The notes under the pieces are model-generated. The model did not search any database, was not told where the DNA came from, and was given only the letters and a program-made list of their open reading frames with translations. Made by a program: the position numbers and the translations under genes. Below, one piece after another: positions 9,259 to 18,453 of a stretch of 64,000 nucleotides of DNA (the first letter of the stretch is position 1; each line of letters starts with the position of its first letter). The DNA lies in assembly GCF_000472425.1 (NCBI RefSeq), contig NZ_AXAI01000001.1, positions 428,501 to 492,500 on the forward strand, in the 5' to 3' direction. Source of the stretch: Bradyrhizobium sp. Tv2a-2. Its GTDB lineage: Bacteria; Pseudomonadota; Alphaproteobacteria; Rhizobiales; Xanthobacteraceae.

Positions 9259-10248
9259 ATGGCACCAATACGCCACGCCGCCTTGCTGCGGCGGGCCGTT
9301 CCAGCGCAAAATATCGCCACATTGTCCGTCGAATCCAAGCATCACTCCCCGCTCAGCTGGCTCAACAACCAGCCTTATCTCCTGCTCAGCCTGGCCTCGC
9401 TGTTCTGGGCCGGCAATATCGTGCTCGCGCGCTATGTCGCGGGCCATGTGCCGCCGCTGATGACGTCCTGCATCCGCTGGATCGGCGTATTCCTGATCCT
9501 GCTGCCATTCGCGAAGGATCATCTGCGGCGCGACTGGCCGGTTCTGCGCAAGAACCTGCCGCTGATGCTGCTGTTGTCGGCGACCGGGTTTGCCTACAAC
9601 AACGCCATCTCCTATTGGGCCATGCAATACACGGAGGCGCTGAATGCGCTGCTGATCCAGTCTGCCGGCCCCCTGTTCGTCGCGCTGTGGGCGCTGGTGC
9701 TGTTCGGCGTGCGGCTGACGCGCGCGCAAGGCGCCGGCATCATGCTCTCGCTGCTCGGCGTGCTCACCATCATCCTGCGCGGCGATTTTTCCGCACTGCT
9801 CGGCATCCGCCTCAACCGCGGCGACCTGATGTTCGCAAGCTCGCTGTTCTCCTTCGGCCTCTATTCGGCGCTGATGACCCGGCGGCCGGTGACGCATCAA
9901 TTGTCGCTGATCTCATTCACCACCGGCTGCGGCGCGGCCATGCTGCTGCCATTCGCGATCTGGGAATCCCTCGCGGGCTTCACCCTGAAGCCAGATGCGC
10001 TGTCGCTTGCGACGCTCGCCTATGTCGTGATCTTTCCCTCGACGCTCGCCTATCTCTTCTTCAACCGTGGCATCGCCCTGATCGGGCCGAACCGGGCCGC
10101 GCCGTTCTTTCACCTGGTGCCGGTGTTCGGCTCGGTCATGGCGATCGTCCTGCTCGGCGAGGCGCTGCGGCCATTTCACCTGATCGGCTATGCGCTGGTG
10201 CTCGCGGGCGTCGTCATCGCCTCGCGCCAGGGTGGCGCGAAGGCATAA
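9259..10248 (+). CDS. EamA/DMT family transporter, second copy
   Basis: A 329-residue protein with about ten membrane helices and two EamA repeats. It aligns along its length with the 7295-8233 protein (shared landmarks: NQPY at the start, WAGN, AGH(I/V)PP, RDWP, NRG..LIG.NRAAPFFH and FGSVMAI near the end). The first 35 residues are divergent, so the true start may be later than 9259. A bidirectional terminator lies right after the stop and separates it from the convergent chemoreceptor gene. Substrate unknown. Confidence 0.9.
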   Translation: MAPIRHAALLRRAVPAQNIATLSVESKHHSPLSWLNNQPYLLLSLASLFWAGNIVLARYVAGHVPPLMTSCIRWIGVFLILLPFAKDHLRRDWPVLRKNLPLMLLLSATGFAYNNAISYWAMQYTEALNALLIQSAGPLFVALWALVLFGVRLTRAQGAGIMLSLLGVLTIILRGDFSALLGIRLNRGDLMFASSLFSFGLYSALMTRRPVTHQLSLISFTTGCGAAMLLPFAIWESLAGFTLKPDALSLATLAYVVIFPSTLAYLFFNRGIALIGPNRAAPFFHLVPVFGSVMAIVLLGEALRPFHLIGYALVLAGVVIASRQGGAKA

Positions 10249-10278
10249 AAAAAGCGCGGCCGAAGCCGCGCTTTCGTC
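10247..10278. terminator. Bidirectional Rho-independent terminator
   Basis: A perfect 10-bp stem AAAGCGCGGC (10251-10260) / GCCGCGCTTT (10265-10274) with loop CGAA, preceded by a run of A and followed by T-rich sequence. It serves both the EamA gene ending at 10248 and the chemoreceptor ending at 10295. Confidence 0.85.
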
Positions 10279-10294
10279 TCAGATTTGATCGGGA

Positions 10295-11980
10295 TCAGGC
10301 GGCGCGGACCTTGGCGAGGAAGCCGTCGACCGCGCTGCGCAGCATGCCGGACTGGTTGTCGAGTTCGCGCGCGTTGGAGAGCACGTCGGAGGCCGCCGTG
10401 CCGGTCGCAGCCGCAGCCGTCGTCACGCCGCCGATATGCGAATTGATCTCGTTTGATCCTGCCGCGACCGACTGGATGTTACGCGCGATCTCCTGCGTCG
10501 CCGCGCCCTGCTCTTCGATGGCGGCCGAGATGCTCACCGTGATCTCGCTCATCTGGGCGATGGTCTGGGTGATGCCGTTGATGGCGGCGACAGCGTCGCT
10601 GGTCGACGACTGCATCGCGGCGACCTGGGCGGAAATCTCTTCGGTCGCCTTCGCGGTCTGGTTGGCCAGCGCCTTCACTTCGGAGGCGACCACCGCAAAG
10701 CCGCGGCCGGATTCGCCGGCGCGCGCCGCCTCGATGGTGGCGTTGAGCGCGAGCAGGTTGGTCTGCGCCGCGATCGAGTGAATGAGCTTCACCACCTCGC
10801 CGATCTTTTCCGCACCCGTCGACAGCACCTGGACGGTCGCATTGGTGCGCTCGGCATCGCCGACCGCCTTGCTAGCGATCTCGCTGGAGCGGCTGACCTG
10901 GCGGGAAATCTCGGCGACCGAGCTCGACAGCTCCTCCGCCGCGGCCGCCACCGTGCCGACATTGTTGGAGGCGTTTTGCGAAGCGGAGCTCACGGTCGCG
11001 GCCCGCGCGCTGGCGTCGCTCGCGGTCGACGTCATCGACTGCGCCGTGGTCTGCATGCCGGCCGCCGCGGTCGAGACCGAGCGGACGATGCCGTTGACGC
11101 TGCGTTCGAAGTCGCTGGCGAGGCCCTCCATCGCAGAACGCCGTTCGGCGGCGGCGCGCCTCTGGGTCTCGGCCTCGGCCTGTTCCAGCTCGTGGACGCG
11201 CACGGCGTTGTCCTTGAAGATCTGCACGGTCGCCGCCATCGCGCCGACCTCGTCGCCGCGGCCGACGCCGGGAATCTCGCCGTCGCGCTTGCCGTCGGCG
11301 AGCGCCCGCATCCTGGCGCTGAGCAGGCCCAGCGGACGGCTGATGCTGCCGCCGATCAGCCAGGCGGCCGCACCGGAGACGATGGCGATGGCCAGGATCG
11401 ACAGGGCCAGCGTCCAGGTGATCGGCGACATCCTGGCGTCGAGATCCTCGAGATAGGCGCCGGTGCCGACATACATGTCGAGGCCGGGAACTGCGACTGC
11501 ATAGCCGATCTTGCGGATCGGCGTCTCCTGGCCTGGCTTCACATATTCATAGGACAGCAGGATCTCCCCGTTGGCCTTGGTGCCGTTCATCAGCTCCCAG
11601 GACAGCTTGCGGCCGTTGGTCACCACCTCCATGCGGTTGGTGCCGACCTGCTTCGGATCGGGCGCGAGCTGGGTGATGCCGTCATAGCTCGTACCGAAGA
11701 TGTAGCCGGAGCCTTTATCGTAGTTCATGGCGTTGCCGAGCTTGCGGAACAAGGCCATCGCCTGGTCCTTGGTCATCTCGCCGGCATCGACCTCGCGCTT
11801 CAGCTCGCCCGCCATGGTGCGGACCACGCTGACGATCGCCTTGGTCTGGTCGACGCGCGCGTTGTACATCTCGTTCTTCATCATATAGATGGCGAGTACG
11901 CCGGAGATGCAGAGGCCGACCAGGGCCACCGTGACCAGGATGGCGAGCTTGGGGGCGATCTTCAGGTTGTTCAGCTTCAC
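10295..11980 (-). CDS. Methyl-accepting chemotaxis protein, first of tandem pair
   Basis: A 561-residue transmembrane chemoreceptor that should signal to CheA/CheW. Helix 1 is at about residues 12-34, a periplasmic single-Cache-like domain at 35-185 ([19 protein letters not shown], then [11 protein letters not shown]), helix 2 at about 190-212, then HAMP and a long signalling coiled coil. The conserved hairpin tip [21 protein letters not shown] lies near residues 403-423. No CheR/CheB-docking pentapeptide is seen at the C-terminus. It starts with GTG, with GGAG eight bases upstream. The ligand is unknown; the C-terminal half is nearly identical to the next receptor. Confidence 0.95.
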   Translation of the reverse strand: MKLNNLKIAPKLAILVTVALVGLCISGVLAIYMMKNEMYNARVDQTKAIVSVVRTMAGELKREVDAGEMTKDQAMALFRKLGNAMNYDKGSGYIFGTSYDGITQLAPDPKQVGTNRMEVVTNGRKLSWELMNGTKANGEILLSYEYVKPGQETPIRKIGYAVAVPGLDMYVGTGAYLEDLDARMSPITWTLALSILAIAIVSGAAAWLIGGSISRPLGLLSARMRALADGKRDGEIPGVGRGDEVGAMAATVQIFKDNAVRVHELEQAEAETQRRAAAERRSAMEGLASDFERSVNGIVRSVSTAAAGMQTTAQSMTSTASDASARAATVSSASQNASNNVGTVAAAAEELSSSVAEISRQVSRSSEIASKAVGDAERTNATVQVLSTGAEKIGEVVKLIHSIAAQTNLLALNATIEAARAGESGRGFAVVASEVKALANQTAKATEEISAQVAAMQSSTSDAVAAINGITQTIAQMSEITVSISAAIEEQGAATQEIARNIQSVAAGSNEINSHIGGVTTAAAATGTAASDVLSNARELDNQSGMLRSAVDGFLAKVRAA

Positions 11981-12032
11981 GAGGTCATCTCCGGAAAATT
12001 CAGGACTGGAGCAAGTTTACAACAAAACGTCG

Positions 12033-13718
12033 TCAGGCAGCGCGGACCTTGGCAAGGAAGCCGTCGACCGCGCTGCGCAGCATGCCGGACTGGTTGTCGA
12101 GCTCGCGCGCGTTGGAGAGCACGTCGGAGGCCGCCGTGCCGGTCGCAGCCGCAGCCGTCGTCACGCCGCCGATATGCGAATTGATCTCGTTCGATCCCGC
12201 CGCGACCGACTGGATGTTGCGCGCGATCTCCCGCGTCGCCGCGCCCTGCTCTTCGATGGCGGCCGAGATGCTCACCGTGATCTCGTTCATCTGAGCAATG
12301 GTCTGGGTGATGCCGTTGATCGCGGAGACGGCATCATTGGTCGAGGATTGCATGGCGGCGACCTGGCCCGAGATTTCCTCGGTGGCCTTCGCGGTCTGGT
12401 TGGCGAGCGCCTTCACTTCGGATGCGACCACCGCAAAGCCGCGGCCGGATTCGCCGGCGCGCGCCGCCTCGATGGTGGCGTTGAGCGCGAGCAGGTTGGT
12501 CTGCGCCGCGATCGAATGGATGAGCTTCACCACCTCGCCGATCTTTTCCGCCCCCGTCGACAGCACCTGGACGGTCGCATTGGTGCGCTCGGCATCGCCG
12601 ACCGCCTTGCTCGCGATCTCCGAGGAACGGGTGACCTGGCGGGAAATCTCGGCAACCGAGCTCGAGAGTTCTTCCGCGGCAGCAGCCACGGTCGAGACAT
12701 TGTTGGAGGCATTCTGCGAGGCCGAGCTCACGGTCGCGGCGCGCGTGCTGGCGTCGCTGGCGGTCGACGTCATCGACTGCGCGGTGCTCTGCATGCCGGC
12801 TGCCGCGGTCGAGACAGTGCGGACGATGCCGTTGACGCTGCGCTCGAAATCGGCAGCGAGATTTTCCATCGCCGTGCGCCGTTCGGCGGCCGCGCGCCTC
12901 TGGGTCTCGGCCTCGGCCTGTTCCAGCTCGTGGACGCGCACGGCGTTGTCCTTGAAGATCTGCACCGTCGCCGCCATCGCGCCGACCTCGTCGCCGCGGC
13001 CGACGCCGGGGATTTCGCCGTCGAGCTTGCCGTCGGCAAGTCCCCGCATCCGCGTACCCAGCAGGTTCAGAGGAGCGGAGATGCTGCGGCCGAGCATCCA
13101 GGCGATACTGCCGGCGACGATCGCAATGCCGAGAATGGAAAGCCCGAGCAGCCAGGCGATCGGCGACAGCTTGGCGTCGAGGTCGTCGAGATAGACGCCG
13201 GTGCCGATATACATGTTCCAGCCGGGGATCACGACGGAATAGCCGATCTTGCGGATCGGCTTCTCCTGGCCCGGCTTCACATACTCATAGAACATGGTGT
13301 GCTCGCCCTTGGCCAGCACGCCATCGCGCCACTCCTTGCCGACATTCCTGCCATTGACCAGCACGTCGCCACGGTTCTGGCCGATCTCCGACGCCTTCGG
13401 CGACAGCACGGTGACGCCATCAAACGTATTGCCGAACAGGTAGCCGGTGCCGTTGTTGTAGTTCAGCGTATTGGCCCGCGCGCCGAATTGCGCGATCGCC
13501 TGCTCCTTGGTGAGCTTGCCAGCCTCGACGTCCTTCTGCAGTCCCAGCGCCATGCTGCGCGCCATGTCGACGATCGCATGCATTTCCTCGACGCGCGCGT
13601 TGAACATCTCCTGCCGCACCAGGTAGAGCGCAAGCGCACCGGCGACGCAAAGGCCAAACAGGGAGACCCCAACCACAATGCCGAGCTTTGGGGCGATCTT
13701 CAGATTGTTCAGCTTCAC
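12033..13718 (-). CDS. Methyl-accepting chemotaxis protein, second of tandem pair
   Basis: Same architecture as its neighbour: helix 1, single-Cache-like sensor ([19 protein letters not shown] and [11 protein letters not shown]), helix 2, HAMP and signalling domain, 561 residues. The start is set to the GTG at 13718: [12 protein letters not shown] then aligns with the first residues of the neighbour, and the same GGAG spacing is present. A longer frame to 13853 would add 45 residues without family support. The gene lies 52 bases upstream of the first receptor, so they may be cotranscribed. From the HAMP end to the C-terminus I count about 13 residue differences in roughly 320; the sensor halves differ much more. 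Confidence 0.95.
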   Translation of the reverse strand: MKLNNLKIAPKLGIVVGVSLFGLCVAGALALYLVRQEMFNARVEEMHAIVDMARSMALGLQKDVEAGKLTKEQAIAQFGARANTLNYNNGTGYLFGNTFDGVTVLSPKASEIGQNRGDVLVNGRNVGKEWRDGVLAKGEHTMFYEYVKPGQEKPIRKIGYSVVIPGWNMYIGTGVYLDDLDAKLSPIAWLLGLSILGIAIVAGSIAWMLGRSISAPLNLLGTRMRGLADGKLDGEIPGVGRGDEVGAMAATVQIFKDNAVRVHELEQAEAETQRRAAAERRTAMENLAADFERSVNGIVRTVSTAAAGMQSTAQSMTSTASDASTRAATVSSASQNASNNVSTVAAAAEELSSSVAEISRQVTRSSEIASKAVGDAERTNATVQVLSTGAEKIGEVVKLIHSIAAQTNLLALNATIEAARAGESGRGFAVVASEVKALANQTAKATEEISGQVAAMQSSTNDAVSAINGITQTIAQMNEITVSISAAIEEQGAATREIARNIQSVAAGSNEINSHIGGVTTAAAATGTAASDVLSNARELDNQSGMLRSAVDGFLAKVRAA

Positions 13719-14129
13719 TGCGTCTTCTCCGGCAATTCCAAAAAAACGTGGGGGCAGGTCGGTAAAAGGAGAGAGAGATGCCGGGCACGTTACGTTGAAA
13801 TCCCTTAGCGTCGTGTTACGAAGTCTCAGTATTAATGCGGTCGATTGTGCCATCCCGGAGCGCTGCTGCTACCACCGCGATTCTCGCATCCGCCGCGCTC
13901 AATTTTTGATTGCAGTTGGCGGCGGACCTGGTTGCTCCGCTGCCCGCGTCCATCTTTCACCCTGAGGGCGAAGATCCCGGCGACGACGCTTTTGTGGTGC
14001 ACGGACAAGCGCGCGCCGCTGGCATGCCATGCGCGATCACCGCCTAGCCCGATCTCCTCAAGCCGTGCTTTGATGGCGAGCAAGAACAGGCCCGTAGAAA
14101 AACGGGGCCTCCAAATCGGGAGCGAGCGA
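13719..14129. other. Intergenic between divergent chemoreceptor and dehydrogenase genes
   Basis: About 410 bases expected to hold two divergent promoters. I see no credible gene and no strong hairpin. The composition is less GC-biased near 13770-13850. Confidence 0.45.
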
Positions 14130-15173
14130 ATGGCAAGATTCAGAGTGGTGACGCCGAAGGCTGCGAGTTTCACGGTCCCCGGCGGCGGCTATGCCTATGA
14201 GATGGAGGCGTTGGTCCCGATCGGCGCGGAGATTGTCGAGGCACCAGCCAATGAGGCGGAGTTCATCGCCGCTGCAAAGACGGCGGACGCCATCTACGCC
14301 AAGGGCCTTCCGATCACCAAGACCATCATCGACGCGCTGGAGAATTGCAAGGTCATCACGCTCGGCAGCGTCGGCGTCGATTCCGTCGACGTGAAGGCCG
14401 CGACCGCACGCGGCATTCCCGTGACCAACATCCCCGACACCTTCATCGAGGAGGTCGCCGATCACGCCATGATGCTGCTGCTGGCCGGTTTTCGTCGCCT
14501 GGTCGAGCAGGACAAAATGGTGCGTGAGGGCCGCTGGTCCGAGGGCCGGCCGGCGCTGCTCAAAATCCCGCGCCTGATGGGGCAGACGCTCGGCTTCATC
14601 TCCTTCGGACGGGTGGCACGGGCGGTGGCCAAGCGCGCCGCGCCGTTCGGTTTGCGGCTGATGGCCTATGATCCCTTCATCCAGGAGACGCTGATCTCGG
14701 AGCACGGCGTGCTGCCGGCGACGCTCTCGGAGGTGCTGTCGCAATCCGATTTCGTCTCCATGCATGCGCCGGCTCGTCCCGAGGTGCATCACATGCTGGG
14801 CGAGGAGCATTTCCGGCAGATGAAGAAGAACGCCACCTTCATCAACACCGGCCGCGGCGCGACCGTGAACGAGGAGGCCCTGATCAAGGCGCTGCAGGAG
14901 GGCTGGATCGCCCATGCTGCGCTCGACGTGCTGGAGAAGGAGCCGCCCTCGCACAACAATCCGCTGTTGCGCATGGAGAACGTGACGCTCACAGCGCATG
15001 TGGCGTCCGCCTCCGCCCGCTTCGACGAAGCGCGCAAGCGCCGCGTCGGCCACGAATTGTCACTGGTGCTCCAGGGCCTATGGCCGGCAAGCTGCGTCAA
15101 CCCGGCCGTATTGCAAAATACCAAGCTGCAGCGCTGGCAGCCCGTGCCGATGGATCGCGGACCGAATAGTTAG
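14130..15173 (+). CDS. D-isomer 2-hydroxyacid dehydrogenase-like protein with altered nucleotide motif
   Basis: A 347-residue protein of the D-2-hydroxyacid dehydrogenase / C-terminal binding protein type. The catalytic set is in place: Arg in INTGRGATVNEEAL, Glu in LDVLEKEPP and His in LTAHVAS. The usual nucleotide motif GxGxxG is changed: LGFISFGRVA keeps only the middle glycine, with Ser and Ala at the other two positions. The HIGG that normally follows the catalytic His is HVAS. So NAD binding may be unusual, or another dinucleotide may be used. The start at 14130 has a GGGAG-like site upstream. No operon partner is evident. Confidence 0.85.
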   Translation: MARFRVVTPKAASFTVPGGGYAYEMEALVPIGAEIVEAPANEAEFIAAAKTADAIYAKGLPITKTIIDALENCKVITLGSVGVDSVDVKAATARGIPVTNIPDTFIEEVADHAMMLLLAGFRRLVEQDKMVREGRWSEGRPALLKIPRLMGQTLGFISFGRVARAVAKRAAPFGLRLMAYDPFIQETLISEHGVLPATLSEVLSQSDFVSMHAPARPEVHHMLGEEHFRQMKKNATFINTGRGATVNEEALIKALQEGWIAHAALDVLEKEPPSHNNPLLRMENVTLTAHVASASARFDEARKRRVGHELSLVLQGLWPASCVNPAVLQNTKLQRWQPVPMDRGPNS

Positions 15174-15176
15174 CTG

Positions 15177-15345
15177 GTGTCGCTCTCCCCGCTCTTCGCA
15201 GGGAGAGGTCAGGGTGAGGGGTTGTGCCCGCAAATTCGCAAGTGACCGAGCGCGGGGAGAATCCTCCTCACCCGCATCGCATCTTCGATGCGATCCGACC
15301 TCCGCGCGCAAGCGGGGCGAGGTAAGAGCAGCAGTTCGCGGCTGC
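15177..15345. repeat. Dispersed extragenic repeat
   Basis: A stretch of CTCTCCCC / GGGGAGAG modules (CTCTCCCCGCTCTTCGCAGGGAGAGG at the left, GCGGGGAGAATCCTCCTCACCCGCATCGCATC further right) typical of the short mosaic intergenic repeats of Bradyrhizobium. It follows the dehydrogenase stop and may also help end transcription. Confidence 0.6.
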
Positions 15346-15446
15346 GACGTCCATTAATCTTACGACCTTCAACCAATCGCGCTACACTGCGGCCAACTTG
15401 AATTTGCCGGGCTTGACGAAGCCTCCAGCCGAACAGCGAGGATGCC

Positions 15447-16415
15447 ATGGATATGTCTGGGAAAAGTCTGCTGTCGCGCCGCCATTTCTGCCTGTGCTGC
15501 ATCGGTGGCGCAGCTTCTGCCGTCACTGGCTGGTTGACGCCGCGCGAGGTCTTTGCCGAAGCGCGCGGCATTGTCAGCCTGATCAAGGACAGCGCGGCAA
15601 CTGCGCAGATCAAGACGCACCGCTTGCGCAACGACATCAGCGTACTCGAGGGATCGGGCGGCAACATCGCCGTGCTGACCGGCAGCGACGGCAAGGTGCT
15701 GATCGATGCCGGGATCGCGGTATCGCGTCCGCAACTGACAAAGGCACTGGACGGGCTCGGCAACGAGCCGATCACGCATCTGGTCAATACGCATTGGCAC
15801 TTCGATCACGCCGATGGCAACGAATGGGTGCATTCGGCTGGCGCCAAGATCATCGCCCACGAGAATACCCAGAAGCACCTTTCCGGCATCCAGCGTGTCG
15901 AGGACTGGGACTATAATTTCCTGCCCTCCCCGAGCGCCGCCCTTCCGAGCGAGGTGTTTGCCAGGGAGCATCAGCTGAAGCTCGATGGTGCTACGATCGA
16001 CCTGAAGTATCATGGACCGGCGCACACCGACGGCGACATCTCTGCCACCTTCGCCGAGGCTAACGTCCTGCATGTCGGCGACATCTACTGGAACGGCATC
16101 TATCCGTTCATCGACTATTCCACCGGCGGCAGTATCAACGGCACCATCGCCGCCTGCGACGCCTGTCTGGCAATGGCCGGCAACGATACGATCATCATTC
16201 CCGGCCACGGACAGCCAGTCAGCAACAAGGCCGAGATGAAGGACTATCGCGACATGCTTGCCGCCATTCGCGACAATGTCGCCAAGCTGAAGGGCCAGGG
16301 AAAATCGCGCGACGAGACGGTCGCCGCCAAACCGACCGCCGCCTTCGATGCGAAATGGGGTCAGTTCCTGATCGATCCCGGCTTTTTCACGCGGCTCGTC
16401 TACGAGGGCGTGTGA
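15447..16415 (+). CDS. Exported metallo-beta-lactamase-fold hydrolase
   Basis: A 322-residue protein. The N-terminus SRRHFCLCCIGGAASAVTGW looks like a twin-arginine (Tat) signal ending near residue 38 (VFAEA), so the folded, metal-loaded enzyme is probably exported to the periplasm. The metal site is clear: THWHFDHADG gives His116, His118, Asp120 and His121; GPAHTDGD, HVGDIYW and PGHGQP supply the remaining ligands. This is a binuclear zinc (or iron) hydrolase fold; relatives include beta-lactamases, lactonases and thioesterases, so the substrate is open. It is probably transcribed alone. Confidence 0.9.
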   Translation: MDMSGKSLLSRRHFCLCCIGGAASAVTGWLTPREVFAEARGIVSLIKDSAATAQIKTHRLRNDISVLEGSGGNIAVLTGSDGKVLIDAGIAVSRPQLTKALDGLGNEPITHLVNTHWHFDHADGNEWVHSAGAKIIAHENTQKHLSGIQRVEDWDYNFLPSPSAALPSEVFAREHQLKLDGATIDLKYHGPAHTDGDISATFAEANVLHVGDIYWNGIYPFIDYSTGGSINGTIAACDACLAMAGNDTIIIPGHGQPVSNKAEMKDYRDMLAAIRDNVAKLKGQGKSRDETVAAKPTAAFDAKWGQFLIDPGFFTRLVYEGV

Positions 16416-16464
16416 CACAAGCTCTCAGGTTTTCTGGCAAAATCCGAAACGCGGTGTCCCGCTG

Positions 16465-16530
16465 CCAATCGTTGTGCCCTCGCCCCTCGTGGGAGAAGGC
16501 AGCTCCACCAGTCCGCCACCTCGCGGCCCG
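16465..16530. repeat. Dispersed extragenic repeat (GTGCCCTCGCCCCT type)
   Basis: TTGTGCCCTCGCCCCTCGTG followed by GGAGAAGGCAGC. The same left half occurs at 29579-29606, where it stops abruptly after GTGGGA. Confidence 0.6.
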
Positions 16531-16541
16531 ACAGCGCGCGT

Positions 16542-17171
16542 TCAGTCGCCTCGGCCGTTGTCGAGCACGCGGCGCACGAGATCGGTCGCGCTCCTGGCGC
16601 CGACCTTGCGCATGATCGTCGCGCGGTAACCTTCGACGGTGCGCGCGCTCAAGCCCAGCTCACGCGCCGTTTCCTTGTTGGTCTTGCCCATGGCGATGAA
16701 CGCAAACACATCGCGCTCGCGTTTGGTGAGGCGGACCTCGCCCGACAGGCGCCGCGAGATCTGCTTGATGCCCTCCAGGCTCTCGATATGGATCTGGGCG
16801 CCGATCGCTGCATCGACGCGGGCAACGATTTCGCTGACACAGAACGGCTTCTTGACGAAGTCGAAGGCGCCGCTTTTTATCGCATCGACCGCCAGCGGGA
16901 TATTGGCTTGCGCCGAGGCAACGAAGATCGGTGCGGGGCAATCCTCGATGCGAAGCTTCTTCAGGAGCTCGAGCGGCCTGCCCTCGACATGGGCGTCGAG
17001 AAAGATGCAGGCGGGCGTGCGGACCCTGGTCTCCGTCAACAGTGCGGCGCCGTCGGCAAAATGGATCACCTCGTACCCGGCATCCCGCAACGCGCGCGAC
17101 AGGGCTTCGCGCGTGGCTGCGTCGTCGTCGACGACATAGACTTCGCCTCTGGAAATGATCGTTCCGGACAT
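16542..17171 (-). CDS. FixJ-type response regulator
   Basis: A 209-residue two-component regulator. The receiver (1-120) has the acidic pocket Asp15-Asp16, the phosphorylation site Asp59 (CIFLDAHVEG) and the conserved Lys in FVKKPF. The C-terminal LuxR/FixJ helix-turn-helix includes LTKRERDVFAFIAMGKTNKE and LGLSARTVEGYRATIMRK. No histidine kinase is adjacent, so its partner is elsewhere. It lies divergent from the AraC-family gene, about 230 bases apart, which suggests but does not prove that it controls that gene or is controlled with it. Confidence 0.9.
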   Translation of the reverse strand: MSGTIISRGEVYVVDDDAATREALSRALRDAGYEVIHFADGAALLTETRVRTPACIFLDAHVEGRPLELLKKLRIEDCPAPIFVASAQANIPLAVDAIKSGAFDFVKKPFCVSEIVARVDAAIGAQIHIESLEGIKQISRRLSGEVRLTKRERDVFAFIAMGKTNKETARELGLSARTVEGYRATIMRKVGARSATDLVRRVLDNGRGD

Positions 17172-17398
17172 CGTTCAATCCAGCTAAAAATACCGGCGAT
17201 CACCGGTTTGAGATCGGCGATCGCCCTCAGTTGATTTGCAAAAGAAGCCGCCGGCCTATCTGGGTCTCGAACGAACCACCCGCTTGACCGCGCACATTTC
17301 ACCGACGGTTCGGAAATCCCTACACCCGAAACTTCCGCCGGATTTGACCGGGCGGGACAAAATTTTTACATTTCGGGACAGAGCTTTCGGATGCGCGA

Positions 17399-18424
17399 AT
17401 GACCCATCTGATTCGCAGCGGCTGCTTGACGCATTTTGCCGAGATTGCTCGGTCCGTCGGCGTTGATCCCCTGGCCATGCTCCGAAAAGCGAAGCTGCCG
17501 CTGACCGCGATCGAGCGTCCGGACCTGCGCCTCGCCGTTACCAACGTACGTCGGCTCCTGGAGATCTCCGCAGCCGAATCGGGTGTCGAAAGCTTCGGCC
17601 TCAGGATGGCCGGGCGTGGCGGCCTCGCCGATCTTGGTCCCGTAGCGCTCATCGTCCGCGAGCAACCGACGGTCGGCAAAGCGCTGGAGACGCTGTCCCG
17701 CTTCCTGCCCATCCATCACGACGGTATGCGGCTGACGATCGAGCGGCACGACAATACCGTGATCGTTACGCCGGTGCTCCCCGGCCGCGCCGAGCGTCAG
17801 GCGACCGAAGCGGTCGTCGCGACGCTGCATCAGGTCATCCGCTCGCTGCACGGACCCGACTGGCGGCCGCTGGAGGTACATCTGATGCATTCGCCGCCGG
17901 CCGATCGGAAATTTCACCTCCAGTTCTTCGGCTGCGAGGTGTTCTTCGATCGCGATATCGACGGCGTGGTGTTCGCCGCCAGTGACATGGAGCAGCCTGT
18001 CCCGCACGCCGATCCCGATCTCGCCCGTTATGTGCAACGCCGTGTCGATGCGCTCTATGCGAGGCGCGATCGCTGGGATGCCAAAGTGGGCGGACTGGTT
18101 CGCGAGCTGTTGTCCGGCGGCGACTGCCGGATCGAGCGTGTCGCCGAGCACCTCGCCTGTGACCGCCGAACCATTCACCGCCGCCTTGCCGAGTGCGGCA
18201 CGACCTTTTCCGAGATCGTCGATACCGAGCGCGCCGAGCTTGCCGCGCGGCTGATTGAAAATCCCGCCACGCCGATCGCGGACGTCGCCGAGCGGCTCGG
18301 CTTCTCCGCCCAGAGCGCCATGGCGCGCTGGTTTCGCCGACGTTTTGGTTGCAGCATCACGCAATGGCGCAAGGAGCATCGGCCGGCGGAGCCGCTCGCG
18401 CTTGCGGGCGGTGGCTCCTCCTGA
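17399..18424 (+). CDS. AraC-family transcription regulator
   Basis: A 341-residue regulator. Residues 1-215 form the large N-terminal effector domain (Arabinose_bd type, as in OruR/ArgR-like proteins). The C-terminus has the two AraC helix-turn-helix units: VAEHLACDRRTIHRRLAECG, then IADVAERLGFSAQSAMARWFRRRFG and ITQW. These proteins usually respond to a small metabolite and act on a nearby gene, but no clear target is adjacent. The start at 17399 is supported by the family-like N-terminus. Confidence 0.9.
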   Translation: MTHLIRSGCLTHFAEIARSVGVDPLAMLRKAKLPLTAIERPDLRLAVTNVRRLLEISAAESGVESFGLRMAGRGGLADLGPVALIVREQPTVGKALETLSRFLPIHHDGMRLTIERHDNTVIVTPVLPGRAERQATEAVVATLHQVIRSLHGPDWRPLEVHLMHSPPADRKFHLQFFGCEVFFDRDIDGVVFAASDMEQPVPHADPDLARYVQRRVDALYARRDRWDAKVGGLVRELLSGGDCRIERVAEHLACDRRTIHRRLAECGTTFSEIVDTERAELAARLIENPATPIADVAERLGFSAQSAMARWFRRRFGCSITQWRKEHRPAEPLALAGGGSS

Positions 18425-18453
18425 CCGGTCGAACGCCAGCGCCTCTCAGATTA

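Noticed and set aside
11889..13808. 639-codon plus-strand frame opposite the second chemoreceptor
   Set aside because: Shadow frame; the minus-strand receptor is certain.
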